Part shown: piece after piece, positions 55,466 to 63,241 of the stretch | Layout of the letters: every line of letters starts with the position of its first letter | Position numbering within the stretch: position 1 is the first letter of the stretch | NCBI RefSeq assembly: GCF_041027365.1 | Contig: NZ_JBFTEH010000003.1 | Coordinates: 434,001-498,000, forward strand | Source: VKMB-3413 sp041027365 | Lineage (GTDB): Bacteria > Pseudomonadota > Alphaproteobacteria > Rhizobiales > Rhizobiaceae | Length of the DNA: 64,000 nt | Reading direction: 5' to 3' | Notes under the pieces: model-generated | What the model saw: only the letters and a program-made list of their open reading frames with translations | The model's database searches: none | Told to the model about the DNA's origin: nothing | Position numbers and translations under genes: made by a program

Positions 55466-56089
55466 CTACACCAAGACGTGCTCCAGGAGGCCGGCCCACG
55501 CGGACGCGAGGAGCGCCACGCCGAGGATGAGGTTGAAGGCTCTGGCGCTCCTCGCCGACTGCATTCGTCCCGCAGCGCGCGATCCGAGCACCGCCCAGAT
55601 CGCCAGGCACGGCGCCGAGACCATGAGGAAGACGGCCGAAAGCAATGCGTAACGGGGCAGATCCGCGTTCGCGCCGGCAAAGACGCTGACCACGGCGAGA
55701 GCCATGCTCCAGGATTTGGGGTTGGCGACCTGCAGCGTCGCCGCCGCCCATCCGCCAGTCGGCTTGTCGGCGGCGGCGCGGACATCAGCGGGCGGCTTCG
55801 AAGCGATCTGCCAGGCGAGATAGCTCAGCCAAAGCGCCCCTGCCCACGCCATCACCGTCCGGATGTGCGGATGTGCGGCCAACCATTCGCCCGTGCCGAA
55901 TCCGACGAGCAGGACCAAAGCCGCCGACCCCGCGCATGCCCCGCAGACTATCGGAAGCGCCGCGGCAAAGCCATAACGGGCGCTGTTGCCGAGAATGAGG
56001 AGGTTGGACGGGCCAGGCGTGATCGACGCGACGAAGGCAAAGCTCACGAAGGGCAGCATTTGGGTGACGCCGACGGAGGTGTTGCTCAT
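55466..56089 (-). CDS. LysE/RhtB-family amino-acid or metabolite exporter
   Basis: A 207-residue membrane protein with about six helices. The N-terminal FAFVASITPGPSNLLILGNSARYGF carries the TPGPxNxL motif of LysE/RhtB proteins; a GGWAAATLQVANPKSW segment matches the central conserved NPK motif. It exports amino acids or related metabolites. The ATG at 56089 overlaps the DUF2000 stop, and the pair is divergent from an Lrp-type regulator, the classical arrangement for an exporter controlled by its substrate. Confidence 0.9.
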   Translation of the reverse strand: MSNTSVGVTQMLPFVSFAFVASITPGPSNLLILGNSARYGFAAALPIVCGACAGSAALVLLVGFGTGEWLAAHPHIRTVMAWAGALWLSYLAWQIASKPPADVRAAADKPTGGWAAATLQVANPKSWSMALAVVSVFAGANADLPRYALLSAVFLMVSAPCLAIWAVLGSRAAGRMQSARSARAFNLILGVALLASAWAGLLEHVLV

Positions 56090-56493
56090 GGGTGCAGCTT
56101 CGCCCCCTTGATCGCCTTGTCGACATCCTTCTTCGGGCCGCGGATCGCGATGCCGACGAGATCGGGAGCATCGGCCGGCTCCGCTTTGAACGCCTCGCGG
56201 TTCGCCGCATCGTGGCCGGTCGAGAACATCGCCCGGACATAGGCGGCAGTGACAAGGCCCTTCTCGCCGGAGATGCGATGCGCGCGCTTCAGCTCGCTTT
56301 CGCCGGCGGCGAAGATCAGCATCGGCTGCCCGAGAAGCCTGGCAAACTCGCGACCCGCCGCGTCCTCGTAGGGCTCGCCCATGGCTTCCGGCGCCTCCGC
56401 GGCAATGCCGGTGGCGAGAAAGGCAGTGACGTTCAGCTTCTGCCAGATCGCGAGATCGTCGAACACCAGAATAGCGACCTTCGTATCGAACAT
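56086..56493 (-). CDS. DUF2000 family protein
   Basis: A 135-residue protein of a family of unknown function (DUF2000), with VAILVFDDLAIWQKLNVTAFLATG near the N-terminus and LKRAHRISGEKGLVTAAYVRAMFSTGHDAANREAF in the middle. Members are often encoded beside amino-acid exporters. The ATG at 56493 is preferred. It is coupled to the LysE-type gene by an ATGA overlap. Confidence 0.85.
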   Translation of the reverse strand: MFDTKVAILVFDDLAIWQKLNVTAFLATGIAAEAPEAMGEPYEDAAGREFARLLGQPMLIFAAGESELKRAHRISGEKGLVTAAYVRAMFSTGHDAANREAFKAEPADAPDLVGIAIRGPKKDVDKAIKGAKLHP

Positions 56494-56526
56494 GCCTGAT
56501 TTCCTTCGGTCATCGTCGACAACCTT

Positions 56527-56572
56527 TTGTATTCCGTAAGATAGAAGCTCTATAATTCCGAACGATATTCGG
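56527..56572. promoter_or_regulatory. promoter and two inverted repeats upstream of the Lrp-type gene
   Basis: A sigma-70-like promoter reads toward lrp: TTGTAT (56527-56532), 18-bp spacer, TATAAT (56551-56556), 35 bp before the ATG. It is overlapped by ATAGA-N3-TCTAT (56541-56553) and followed by CCGAA-N5-TTCGG (56558-56572). Both repeats are placed to let the Lrp-type protein control its own gene and the divergent exporter genes. Confidence 0.6.
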
Positions 56573-56591
56573 TTCAAAGGCCTTTCACGTC

Positions 56592-57092
56592 ATGTCGGAA
56601 AATACGAATCCCATTCGGCCGAGGCTCGCACCGCCGGCCCGCTTGGACGACCGCGACCGAACGCTGTTAGGTCTTCTTGCCGAGGACGCCTCCCGCAGCT
56701 ACGCCGAACTCGGCAAGCTGCTCAACCTGTCCGCCCCGGCCGTTCATGAGCGGGTCAAGCGCTTGCGGCAGGATGGGGTGATCAAGGCGAATGTCGCCTC
56801 GCTCGACGGCGCCAAGCTCGGCCGCCCGCTCCTCACCTTCGTCCATGTCGACACGACGAGCTGGGCGGTGACGCGTCACCTCCTGGCGCTGAAGGAGCTT
56901 CCCGAGGTGGAGGAGATCCACACGGTCACGGGCGAGAGCGCCATGCTCCTGAAGGTCCGAACACGCGACACGCAGGCGCTGGAAGACCTGCTCGAACGCA
57001 TCCATTCGATCGAGGGCTTCACGGGCACCCGCAGCTACATCGCCTTGTCCACCTATCTCGAACGCGGGCCGAGCCCGGTCGCGACGGAATAG
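56592..57092 (+). CDS. Lrp/AsnC-family transcriptional regulator
   Basis: A 166-residue regulator: HTH at about 18-70 (LDDRDRTLLGLLAEDASRSYAELGKLLNLSAPAVHERVKRL) and a RAM ligand-binding domain ending with LEDLLERIHSIEGFTGTRSYIALSTYLERG. Lrp-type proteins of this size sense amino acids and activate exporter genes; the divergent DUF2000-LysE pair is the probable target. Confidence 0.92.
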   Translation: MSENTNPIRPRLAPPARLDDRDRTLLGLLAEDASRSYAELGKLLNLSAPAVHERVKRLRQDGVIKANVASLDGAKLGRPLLTFVHVDTTSWAVTRHLLALKELPEVEEIHTVTGESAMLLKVRTRDTQALEDLLERIHSIEGFTGTRSYIALSTYLERGPSPVATE

Positions 57093-57646
57093 GAGAGGGA
57101 CGGGATCTTTGCCCCCCTCTCGAGACTGGCCCGGCTCTCCGGACGGCCGTTTTGCGCGCGCGTCCGCACCACCAGCTCGCTTCATCGCCGGTCTCATCGA
57201 GCCATGATCGCTCTTTCGGCACGCGGTTTACCCGACTATATCAGCGCACTTTCAAGTGCGTTCTTGTAACCAGGTTTCCCTTGTATATCTTCGCGGTCGT
57301 TCCAAACGAGGCACTGGCTCTGATGACCGCACCCGATATCCTGTTTCGCCTGTTCCGTTTCGGCGCCCAAGAGTCGGCGAACCCCATCGTCATCGCCGCC
57401 TGACCCGCATCGGCGCGCCGAGGTCATTCCGGGCGCGGCGCGGGCTGACGACCCGCAGCAGGCTTAGGCGTCGTCGGCCTCATCACCCCGTCAGCCTGTC
57501 CAGCCTCGGCGAAGGAACGCAATCGGTCGATCGACTCGGGCGTCCGGCCGCTCATCCCAGACGAGGAGATGGTCGCGCCCGTGGCAAGTCTCTCAGGCTG
57601 ATCCTCCAACCACCGCAACCCACTCAACCAAGTCAGGAGCTTTTTT
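57093..57646. other. 554-bp gap before the EthD gene
   Basis: No convincing gene. The left part carries the HxlR-type operator candidate at 57245-57267 followed by AT-rich sequence (CCCTTGTATATC). The rest is protein-free on inspection and may be the remains of a deleted regulator or enzyme gene once controlled by that site. Confidence 0.45.
57245..57267. promoter_or_regulatory. HxlR-type operator candidate, copy 1
   Basis: CGCACTT-TC-AAGTGCG (57245-57260) is a perfect seven-base-arm inverted repeat flanked by TTCTTGT. Read on the minus strand the 23-mer starts ACAAGAACGCAC and matches copy 2 (59909-59931, in front of hxlR) at 18 of 23 positions, including 12 identical bases in a row. Such repeated sites suggest a common regulator. 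Confidence 0.5.
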
Positions 57647-58330
57647 GTGATCCGCTTCTTTGCCCTCCTCCCTCGCCGACCCGACATCGACCGCCAGCGC
57701 TTCCATGACCATTGGCGACACCCGCACGGCACCATGGGCCGTCAGATCCCGGGCATGCTCACATATGTCCAGGGGCACCAGTTCGACACCGACCGCCTCG
57801 GCCCGGGTCAGGACAATTACGATGGTGTTGCCATGCCATCGTTCGATTCCCCGAAAGACGCCGCCGCACTGGTCGACGAGCCCTTATTCGTCGAGAATAT
57901 CCGCCCCGACGAGCCATTGTTCCAGGACCTGCCAAATGTCATCTTCTTCATTACCGAGGAAGATGTAATCGTCTCGCGGCCCCCCATCGGAGCCGTATCC
58001 GCCGTTGATCGGCAGTGGGACGTGCTGGAGCGACCGACCAGCATCCATCTCCTGCAGTTCGTCCACCTCGACGGCAATCCCGACTGGGTGGGCACGGACG
58101 ACGCCGAACTCGGCTTGCGGATCGGTGCGCTGCGTCATGCGGTGAACCGGCCGAGCGCGGAGGTGCATAGCGACGGCGCACCGTTCCTCGGCGCCCGCCA
58201 GTTGTGGTGGCCCACCCTTACGGCGTTCCAGGACGGGGTGGACGCCGATCGAGCAGCCTTCGACCAGCTTCTCGGCCAAGCCGGTCATGCCGTCACGATG
58301 CTGGCGGTCTCGGAGCGGTTCCTGCGCTGA
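57647..58330 (+). CDS. EthD-domain protein
   Basis: A 227-residue protein with two EthD-like (dimeric ferredoxin-fold) halves: VIRFFALLPRRPDIDRQRFHDHWRHPHG at the N-terminus and SIHLLQFVHLDGNPDW opening the second half. EthD proteins are small accessory proteins in degradation pathways (named from ethyl-tert-butyl-ether degradation); the reaction is undefined. GTG start at 57647 with AGGAG seven bases upstream. Confidence 0.83.
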   Translation: MIRFFALLPRRPDIDRQRFHDHWRHPHGTMGRQIPGMLTYVQGHQFDTDRLGPGQDNYDGVAMPSFDSPKDAAALVDEPLFVENIRPDEPLFQDLPNVIFFITEEDVIVSRPPIGAVSAVDRQWDVLERPTSIHLLQFVHLDGNPDWVGTDDAELGLRIGALRHAVNRPSAEVHSDGAPFLGARQLWWPTLTAFQDGVDADRAAFDQLLGQAGHAVTMLAVSERFLR

Positions 58331-58497
58331 GCCGGGGCGTCCAATCTGCAGAATGATCAGGGCGCGGCCACTTTTCCTCCGCTTGAAAGGACGGGCGGCG
58401 GAGAGTGGCCGTCGCGCTCTGGTGAGCGACTCGGCTTGGGCCCGACGGTCCGGTCCGACCCGGCCGGATCCCGACTTTTCCACGAGAAGGCATCGTC

Positions 58498-58911
58498 ATG
58501 ATCCTCAAGACCTATACCCGCATGTTCACGACGGATCTCAAATCCACTGTCGCAACGCTCAAGGCGGTCCATGGCACGGAGCCGCATCTTTGGCTCGACT
58601 ACGATCCGTTGACCCTCGTCGGAATCGGCGACGTGCTCGTGATTGGTGGAACGGACGAAGTGCTGGCGCCGATTCGCGGCACCTTCGGCCCCTGGATTGT
58701 CGAGGATATCGATGACGCCAAGGCCAAGCTTCTTGCCAACGGCGCATCCGTTTTGCGCGACATCCACGCGATCCCAACCGGCCGCATGATGTATCTGAAG
58801 CATGCGGACGGCAGCGTCGTCGAGTATGTCGAGTGGACGCCCGAGCTGGTGGAGCGGCACATCCTCGCACCGCTCCGCGCTGGCAAACCGCCTTCGCAGA
58901 TCGAACCCTGA
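58498..58911 (+). CDS. VOC-superfamily (glyoxalase-like) protein
   Basis: A 137-residue vicinal-oxygen-chelate protein with one full set of paired beta-alpha-beta-beta-beta units: MFTTDLKSTVATLKAVHG, VEDIDDAKAKLLANGASVLRD and MMYLKHADGSVVEYVEW, the last containing the metal-ligand Glu position. Substrate unknown (glyoxalase, dioxygenase or resistance type). It lies in the same direction as the EthD gene, 167 bp downstream. Confidence 0.8.
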   Translation: MILKTYTRMFTTDLKSTVATLKAVHGTEPHLWLDYDPLTLVGIGDVLVIGGTDEVLAPIRGTFGPWIVEDIDDAKAKLLANGASVLRDIHAIPTGRMMYLKHADGSVVEYVEWTPELVERHILAPLRAGKPPSQIEP

Positions 58912-59130
58912 GCGGCGACGCCGGGCTGTTTGACCGGCATCGCAAGCCCCATCGCGTGCCGCGAGATCACTGCTTTGTCACAGACCGTCGCCGACGGTCT
59001 GACAGGGATCGAGGCGCTCGACGAGCGGCGCCCCGACTTCCGAGCGGTCCCCACGCCATCTCCAGGCCGAGGAGACCGACCGCCTGCCAGGGCCGCGCCG
59101 TGGCAGGCGGGAGGCGGCTGGCGGGAAAGC

Positions 59131-59856
59131 TCAGACCTGCGCCATGCCGCCGTCGATCGGCAGCTCGGCTCCGGTGATGAAGCTCGCTTCCTCGCTGGCA
59201 AGGAACAGCGCGGCCGAGGCGACTTCATCGGCACGGCCCATCCGGCCGAGCGGGATTAGCGTCTTCAGCGCCTCGCGTACCTCTTCGGACGCGCCCGCCA
59301 TCATGGCGGTATCGGTCGGTCCCGGCGCGACGACATTGACGCGGATGCGGCGCGGCGCCAGCTCGTTGGCCCAGGTCCGCGCAAAGGAGCGCACGGCGGC
59401 CTTGGTCGCGCCATAGACGCCATAGCCCTTTGTGCCGATCACGCCGGCGATCGATCCGACCAGCACGATCGAGCCACCATCCGGCATGATCGCCGTCGCG
59501 GCCTTGGCGGCAAACAGCAGTGCTCGCACGTTGAGCCCGAAGGCCCGGTCGAAATGATCCTCGCCGATCCCGTCGAGGGTCGCGTACTCGGCGATGCCGG
59601 CGCTGACGACGAGCATGTCCACCCGTCCGGCCTCGCTGCTCACCGCCTCGAAGAAGGCACCGAGCGCAGACACATCGGAAGCGTCCATCTGGCGCGAACG
59701 CAGCCTGCCGGCCCCGAACTCGACCTCTTTCTCTTCGCCGCGCCGGCTGGTCGCGTAGACCGTCGCCCCTTCTCTCGCGAAGCGCTCCGCGATCGCGCCG
59801 CCGATGCCGCCATGGCCGCCGACGACGACCGCGATCTTTCCTGAAATATTGCTCAT
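59131..59856 (-). CDS. SDR-family oxidoreductase
   Basis: A 241-residue classical SDR with VVGGHGGIGGAIAERF as the cofactor motif, VSAGIAEY in place of NNAG, and the catalytic Ser135, Tyr148 and Lys152 (VGSIAG ... YGATK). The C-terminal NVVAPGPTDTAMM loop is normal. It is divergent from the HxlR regulator with the operator candidate between them and is probably its main target. Confidence 0.9.
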   Translation of the reverse strand: MSNISGKIAVVVGGHGGIGGAIAERFAREGATVYATSRRGEEKEVEFGAGRLRSRQMDASDVSALGAFFEAVSSEAGRVDMLVVSAGIAEYATLDGIGEDHFDRAFGLNVRALLFAAKAATAIMPDGGSIVLVGSIAGVIGTKGYGVYGATKAAVRSFARTWANELAPRRIRVNVVAPGPTDTAMMAGASEEVREALKTLIPLGRMGRADEVASAALFLASEEASFITGAELPIDGGMAQV

Positions 59857-59908
59857 CTGTCCTCACAACGTTAGTGATGACAGACAGGTATCATTCCTAT
59901 ATCTAATC

Positions 59909-59931
59909 ACAAGAACGCACCGCAAGGTGCC
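59909..59931. promoter_or_regulatory. HxlR-type operator candidate, copy 2
   Basis: ACAAGAAC followed by GCACC-GCAA-GGTGC (59917-59930), a perfect five-base-arm inverted repeat, in the 96-bp region between the divergent SDR and hxlR genes. It matches copy 1 at 57245-57267. Position and repetition suggest the binding site of the HxlR protein. Confidence 0.55.
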
Positions 59932-59952
59932 TTGATAGGAAGGCGTATACCG

Positions 59953-60345
59953 ATGTCCGAAAACGTGCTCGAACTACCGCTCGACGTCACCGCGACGCGG
60001 CCTGTCCTCGAACATATCGCCAACAAGTGGACGGTGCTGATCCTCAGCGTTCTCTGCACGCAGCCGGCCAGGTTCAACGACCTCAGGCGCCGCCTCGACG
60101 GCATCACCCACAAGGCTCTGTCCGAGGCCTTGAAGCGCCTGGAGCGCAACGGCCTGATCAGTCGCAAGGTTTTGCCGACGCAGCCGATCGGCGTCGAGTA
60201 CACGATCACCGATCTCGGCTGCTCGCTGCGCGAGCCCTTCGCCGCCCTCTACAATTGGTCGCTCGCCAACGGCTCGGCGATGGAAAAAGCGCAGCGTGTC
60301 TACGACACGACGAAAAGCAACGGAGGGTTCGATGAGAATATCTAG
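59953..60345 (+). CDS. HxlR-family transcriptional regulator
   Basis: A 130-residue winged-helix regulator: VLEHIANKWTVLILSVLCTQPARFNDLRRRLDGITHKALSEALKRLERNGLISR is the HxlR (PF01638-type) core, lacking the usual N-terminal Cys (CP motif) found in YodB-like thiol sensors, so it is less likely to be a cysteine redox switch. The ATG at 59953 is favoured over an upstream TTG. Confidence 0.9.
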   Translation: MSENVLELPLDVTATRPVLEHIANKWTVLILSVLCTQPARFNDLRRRLDGITHKALSEALKRLERNGLISRKVLPTQPIGVEYTITDLGCSLREPFAALYNWSLANGSAMEKAQRVYDTTKSNGGFDENI

Positions 60346-60495
60346 CAACTGGGGGCACCTCCGCTTCCGAACCGGGGCGATTAACCACCGAGAAGTCTGA
60401 AGCAACGCGGACGGGAAGTTAGCGTTCGGTTGACGACCCCTCGCGGAATCCCAACGTGTCGCGCGCTGCGGTCGAAAGCGGCCGCTCAATCGGGA
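60346..60495. other. gap between hxlR and the bdcR-like gene
   Basis: 150 bp between convergent genes; no feature recognised. Confidence 0.4.
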
Positions 60496-61101
60496 CTATT
60501 CGCGCAGAACAAACTCGATTGCCGATCCGGCCATCCGCGCACTTGCCAAAAGTTGATCGAGGCTATGTCCATTGCGCGCCTTGGAAGACAGGCCGAACAT
60601 GGTTGTCGCCACGAAGTCCGTCACGCTCGCTGCGGCTTCCGGATGGCGCATGGCGACATAGTCGCGAATCTGCGTCTCCGCCGCGATGTTGTAGGCGAGA
60701 GCCGCGTCCCGCGCGCCCACGTCATTGCAACGTGTCCCTTCGACGACGAGACAACCGGCGGCCGCCGGGTTGGTGCCGTAGTGCCGGGCCGCCTCCTCGA
60801 GCAATATTGCCAAGCTCTCGGCCACGGAACGATCTTCTCTGAGGATGTCCGCATAGGGGATCGCTCCATCGACCGCGTACTGCTCGAGGACGCGGGCGTA
60901 GAGCCCCTGCTTGCTTCCGAAGGCTGCGTAGAAACTCGGCGGGTTGATCCCGAGCGCATCGGTCACATCCGACACGCTGACGGCGTCGTAGCCACGGGCA
61001 TGGAAGAGTTCACGTGCGACCGCGACAGCCTGCTCCGGATCGAACCGGCGGGGTCGACCGCGAACGCGAGACTTTTTTGTACTATCTGCTACAAAATTCA
61101 T
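60496..61101 (-). CDS. bdcR: TetR-family regulator, BdcR-like
   Basis: A 201-residue TetR-type repressor that resembles Escherichia coli BdcR (YjgJ) over its whole length, for example GRPRRFDPEQAVAVARELFHARGYDAVSVSDVTDALGINPPSFYAAFGSK for the HTH and ATTMFGLSSKARNGHSLDQL near the C-terminus. In E. coli BdcR represses the divergent bdcA gene; here the divergent neighbour is a bdcA-like SDR, so the pair is conserved. The identification is from my memory of the E. coli sequence and should be confirmed by alignment. Confidence 0.82.
   Translation of the reverse strand: MNFVADSTKKSRVRGRPRRFDPEQAVAVARELFHARGYDAVSVSDVTDALGINPPSFYAAFGSKQGLYARVLEQYAVDGAIPYADILREDRSVAESLAILLEEAARHYGTNPAAAGCLVVEGTRCNDVGARDAALAYNIAAETQIRDYVAMRHPEAAASVTDFVATTMFGLSSKARNGHSLDQLLASARMAGSAIEFVLRE
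61075..61096. promoter_or_regulatory. inverted repeat at the start of the bdcR-like gene
   Basis: TTTTGTA-N8-TACAAAA is a perfect seven-base-arm inverted repeat overlapping codons 2-9 of the TetR-type gene, at the edge of the promoter region shared with bdcA. TetR repressors often bind such sites to shut off both genes. Position inside the coding sequence is unusual but would still block early transcription. Confidence 0.5.
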
Positions 61102-61163
61102 TGACGACCTCCTGATCCAGAATTATGTAGCGCCTCCTAAATTAACGCGCAAGGATGCGACAC

Positions 61164-61877
61164 ATGACGACGTTTCAAGGCAAGGCGGTCCTGGTTCTCG
61201 GTGGAAGTCGGGGGATCGGCGCCGCCATCGTGCGACGCTTCGCGGCGGATGGCGCAACCGTCACCTTTACCTATGCCGGCTCGAAGAACGCGGCCGAGGC
61301 GCTGGCGGCGGAGACCGGCGGCAAGGCAATTCGGACCGACAGTGCCGACCGTGACGCCGTGATCGCAACCGTGCGCGAAAGCGGCCCGCTCGACGTTCTC
61401 GTCGTCAATTCCGGCTTCGCGATCTTCGGAGATGCGCTGGATCAGGACCCGGACGAGATCGACCGCCTGTTCAAGGTCAATGTCCATGCGCCCTACCACG
61501 CCTCGGTCGAGGCGGCTCGGCGCATGCCGGAGGGCGGACGGATCATCGTGATCGGCTCGGTGAACGGCGACCGCATGCCTGTGCCCGGGATGGCGTCCTA
61601 TGCGTTGAGCAAGTCCGCCCTTCAGGGTCTGGCTCGGGGACTGTCCCGGGATTTCGGGCCGCGCGGCATCACCATCAATGTCGTCCAGCCAGGGCCGATC
61701 GACACCGACGCCAATCCGGCGGACGGACCGATGCGCGATCTTCTGCACGGCTTCATGGCCTTGAAGCGCCATGGCCGGCCCGAAGAGGTAGCCGCGATGG
61801 TGGCTTGGCTCGCCGGTCCTGAGGCAGGCTTTGTGACCGGAGCCATGCACACGATCGACGGCGCCTTCGGCGCTTAG
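61164..61877 (+). CDS. bdcA: SDR-family oxidoreductase, BdcA-like (c-di-GMP-binding biofilm dispersal protein)
   Basis: A 237-residue SDR, the same length as Escherichia coli BdcA (YjgI), which lowers free c-di-GMP by binding it and promotes biofilm dispersal. The sequence shows the BdcA-type stretches VLGGSRGIGAAIVRRFAADG, TFTYAGSKNAAEALA, FGDALDQ, GRIIVIGSVNGDRMPVPGM and AGPEAGFVTGAMHTIDGAFGA. The SDR set Ser132, Tyr146, Lys150 is intact. The ATG at 61164 is chosen over 61155 as AAGGA precedes it by eight bases. Divergent from the bdcR-like gene. Confidence 0.85.
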   Translation: MTTFQGKAVLVLGGSRGIGAAIVRRFAADGATVTFTYAGSKNAAEALAAETGGKAIRTDSADRDAVIATVRESGPLDVLVVNSGFAIFGDALDQDPDEIDRLFKVNVHAPYHASVEAARRMPEGGRIIVIGSVNGDRMPVPGMASYALSKSALQGLARGLSRDFGPRGITINVVQPGPIDTDANPADGPMRDLLHGFMALKRHGRPEEVAAMVAWLAGPEAGFVTGAMHTIDGAFGA

Positions 61878-62419
61878 CAGCCTTGATTATTGGACGAGGG
61901 AAACGGTCCGCTCCCTGACCCAAATTGTGGGAAGCGGGCCGTCGGCGGAACACCCGACGTCGTCGTTCGCAGCGTGGTCAAGATGGGCCGAAACCGGACC
62001 GGCAGCTTGCGGGCAGATTAGGCTGGAAAGCCGACTTTCAGTTCGCGACCCAAGCTCGCCGTTGCGATGCGCATCGCTGTTTCTCGAAAGCGGACGCTGA
62101 AGAGCCTTCAGGGGCATGTCGGACCATGTCGGAATCTACCGTCCGAGGGTTGGCCGGACGTGCCGACGAGGTCATCGCCCGCGAACTCGATGCGTCCCGG
62201 AGATGCGACTCATTGCCGAGACACTCATGGACCGGGAAGAGAACCATGAACCCGGCGTGTGCGAAGACTTCAATAAGCCGGCTTGACCGACGCGACTATA
62301 GAGAATTCTTCAGGGCAGACCATCGATCTTGGTTCCAACGCCCCTTGCGCCGCCGAGCGTCACCCTCTTCACCCGACGAACACGCTGTGCCATGAGAAGT
62401 AGTCGAACAGGATAAGCTT
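61878..62419. other. 542-bp gap with no supported gene
   Basis: Open frames on both strands look random (Ser/Arg/Pro-rich, no motifs). AGGA at 62409-62412 serves as ribosome binding site for the TTG start at 62420. The stretch around 61980-62110 (GGAAAGCCGACTTTCAG...) resembles decayed intergenic debris seen after SDR genes in Alphaproteobacteria. Nothing further was recognised. Confidence 0.45.
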
Positions 62420-63241
62420 TTGGCCCCATCGGTTGCAGAACGTCGTAATGAACTCGCCCGGCGACTGGCACAGTCCTTGACCAGTGACTTCGTGGTCGTC
62501 GCCGCACCGGACCACCCGCTGGTGTTGCGCTCGGTGGATTTGTTGGTCGGAGGACGGTCCGGTCTGACCGCAGTCATGATGTCGACCGCCGAGGAACGCC
62601 GCCGGCCTGCGTTATTCACCGCGCGACTGGCGCTCAATATGATGGCGCTTCCCCCGCACACCACTTTCGTGAGAGTCGTGCACGAAGCCGACGAACCGTC
62701 GGGAGCGGACAATGCGTTCGCCGCCGAACTCGAACTCGGTGCTCGAGGCACCCAGCCAGCGCTCCTCAGGATTGCAAACGTTCCCTCGCACTCCCGACAA
62801 CTGGATCGCGCCGAAAAGGCCCAGAAACGCTCGGAGGAGCGCTTCGCGAACACCTACCGCCTCGCCCGGGTTCTGCGTCGGGATTTCGAGGCTAAAGAAG
62901 GCCCGGAACGCGGAGGGTTGGCCTCGCGCAACCCGTCGCGTGATCGGATCGGTAGCCAGGTGGACGCCGCGTTTTTCTCGGCAACCCCCACGTTGGCCGC
63001 CATGAACAGCCTAGCGATGTCGGAGGCTGGGCGGTGGTATGACATCGTCGACGGCGAGGCGGAACCTCGAAATGCGACGGCCAACGCACTTTTCGTCCCG
63101 GACTATCCGGAGGTTAGGGGCGATCCCGACAAGGCGCTCCGAGCCGCCGCGTTCGCGGGCTGGGTCGTGGCACCGTTACGATCCAAGAGGTCCCTTGACG
63201 ATGTCGGCATACTGATCGAACGATATGCGAGGCTGAAGTGA
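62420..63241 (+). CDS. uncharacterised protein, first gene of a two-gene unit
   Basis: A 273-residue predicted cytosolic protein I cannot assign. The N-terminal third forms alternating strands (DFVVVAAPDHPLVLRSVDLLVGGRSGLTAVMMST), a pattern like a PD-(D/E)XK nuclease core, but the expected E-x-K is replaced (AVMMS), so it may be an inactive or unrelated fold. The middle is helical and charged (DRAEKAQKRSEERF). The C-terminal part FVPDYPEVRGDPDKALRAAAFAGWVVAPLRSKRSLDD is compact. TTG start with AGGA seven bases upstream; the stop overlaps the next gene in GTGA. No signal peptide or membrane segment. Confidence 0.62.
   Translation: MAPSVAERRNELARRLAQSLTSDFVVVAAPDHPLVLRSVDLLVGGRSGLTAVMMSTAEERRRPALFTARLALNMMALPPHTTFVRVVHEADEPSGADNAFAAELELGARGTQPALLRIANVPSHSRQLDRAEKAQKRSEERFANTYRLARVLRRDFEAKEGPERGGLASRNPSRDRIGSQVDAAFFSATPTLAAMNSLAMSEAGRWYDIVDGEAEPRNATANALFVPDYPEVRGDPDKALRAAAFAGWVVAPLRSKRSLDDVGILIERYARLK

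Noticed and set aside
62296..62853. A 185-codon minus-strand frame opposite the first gene of the terminal pair
   Set aside because: Ser/Arg-rich with no hydrophobic core, whereas the plus-strand product has protein-like strand and helix patterns and a ribosome binding site.
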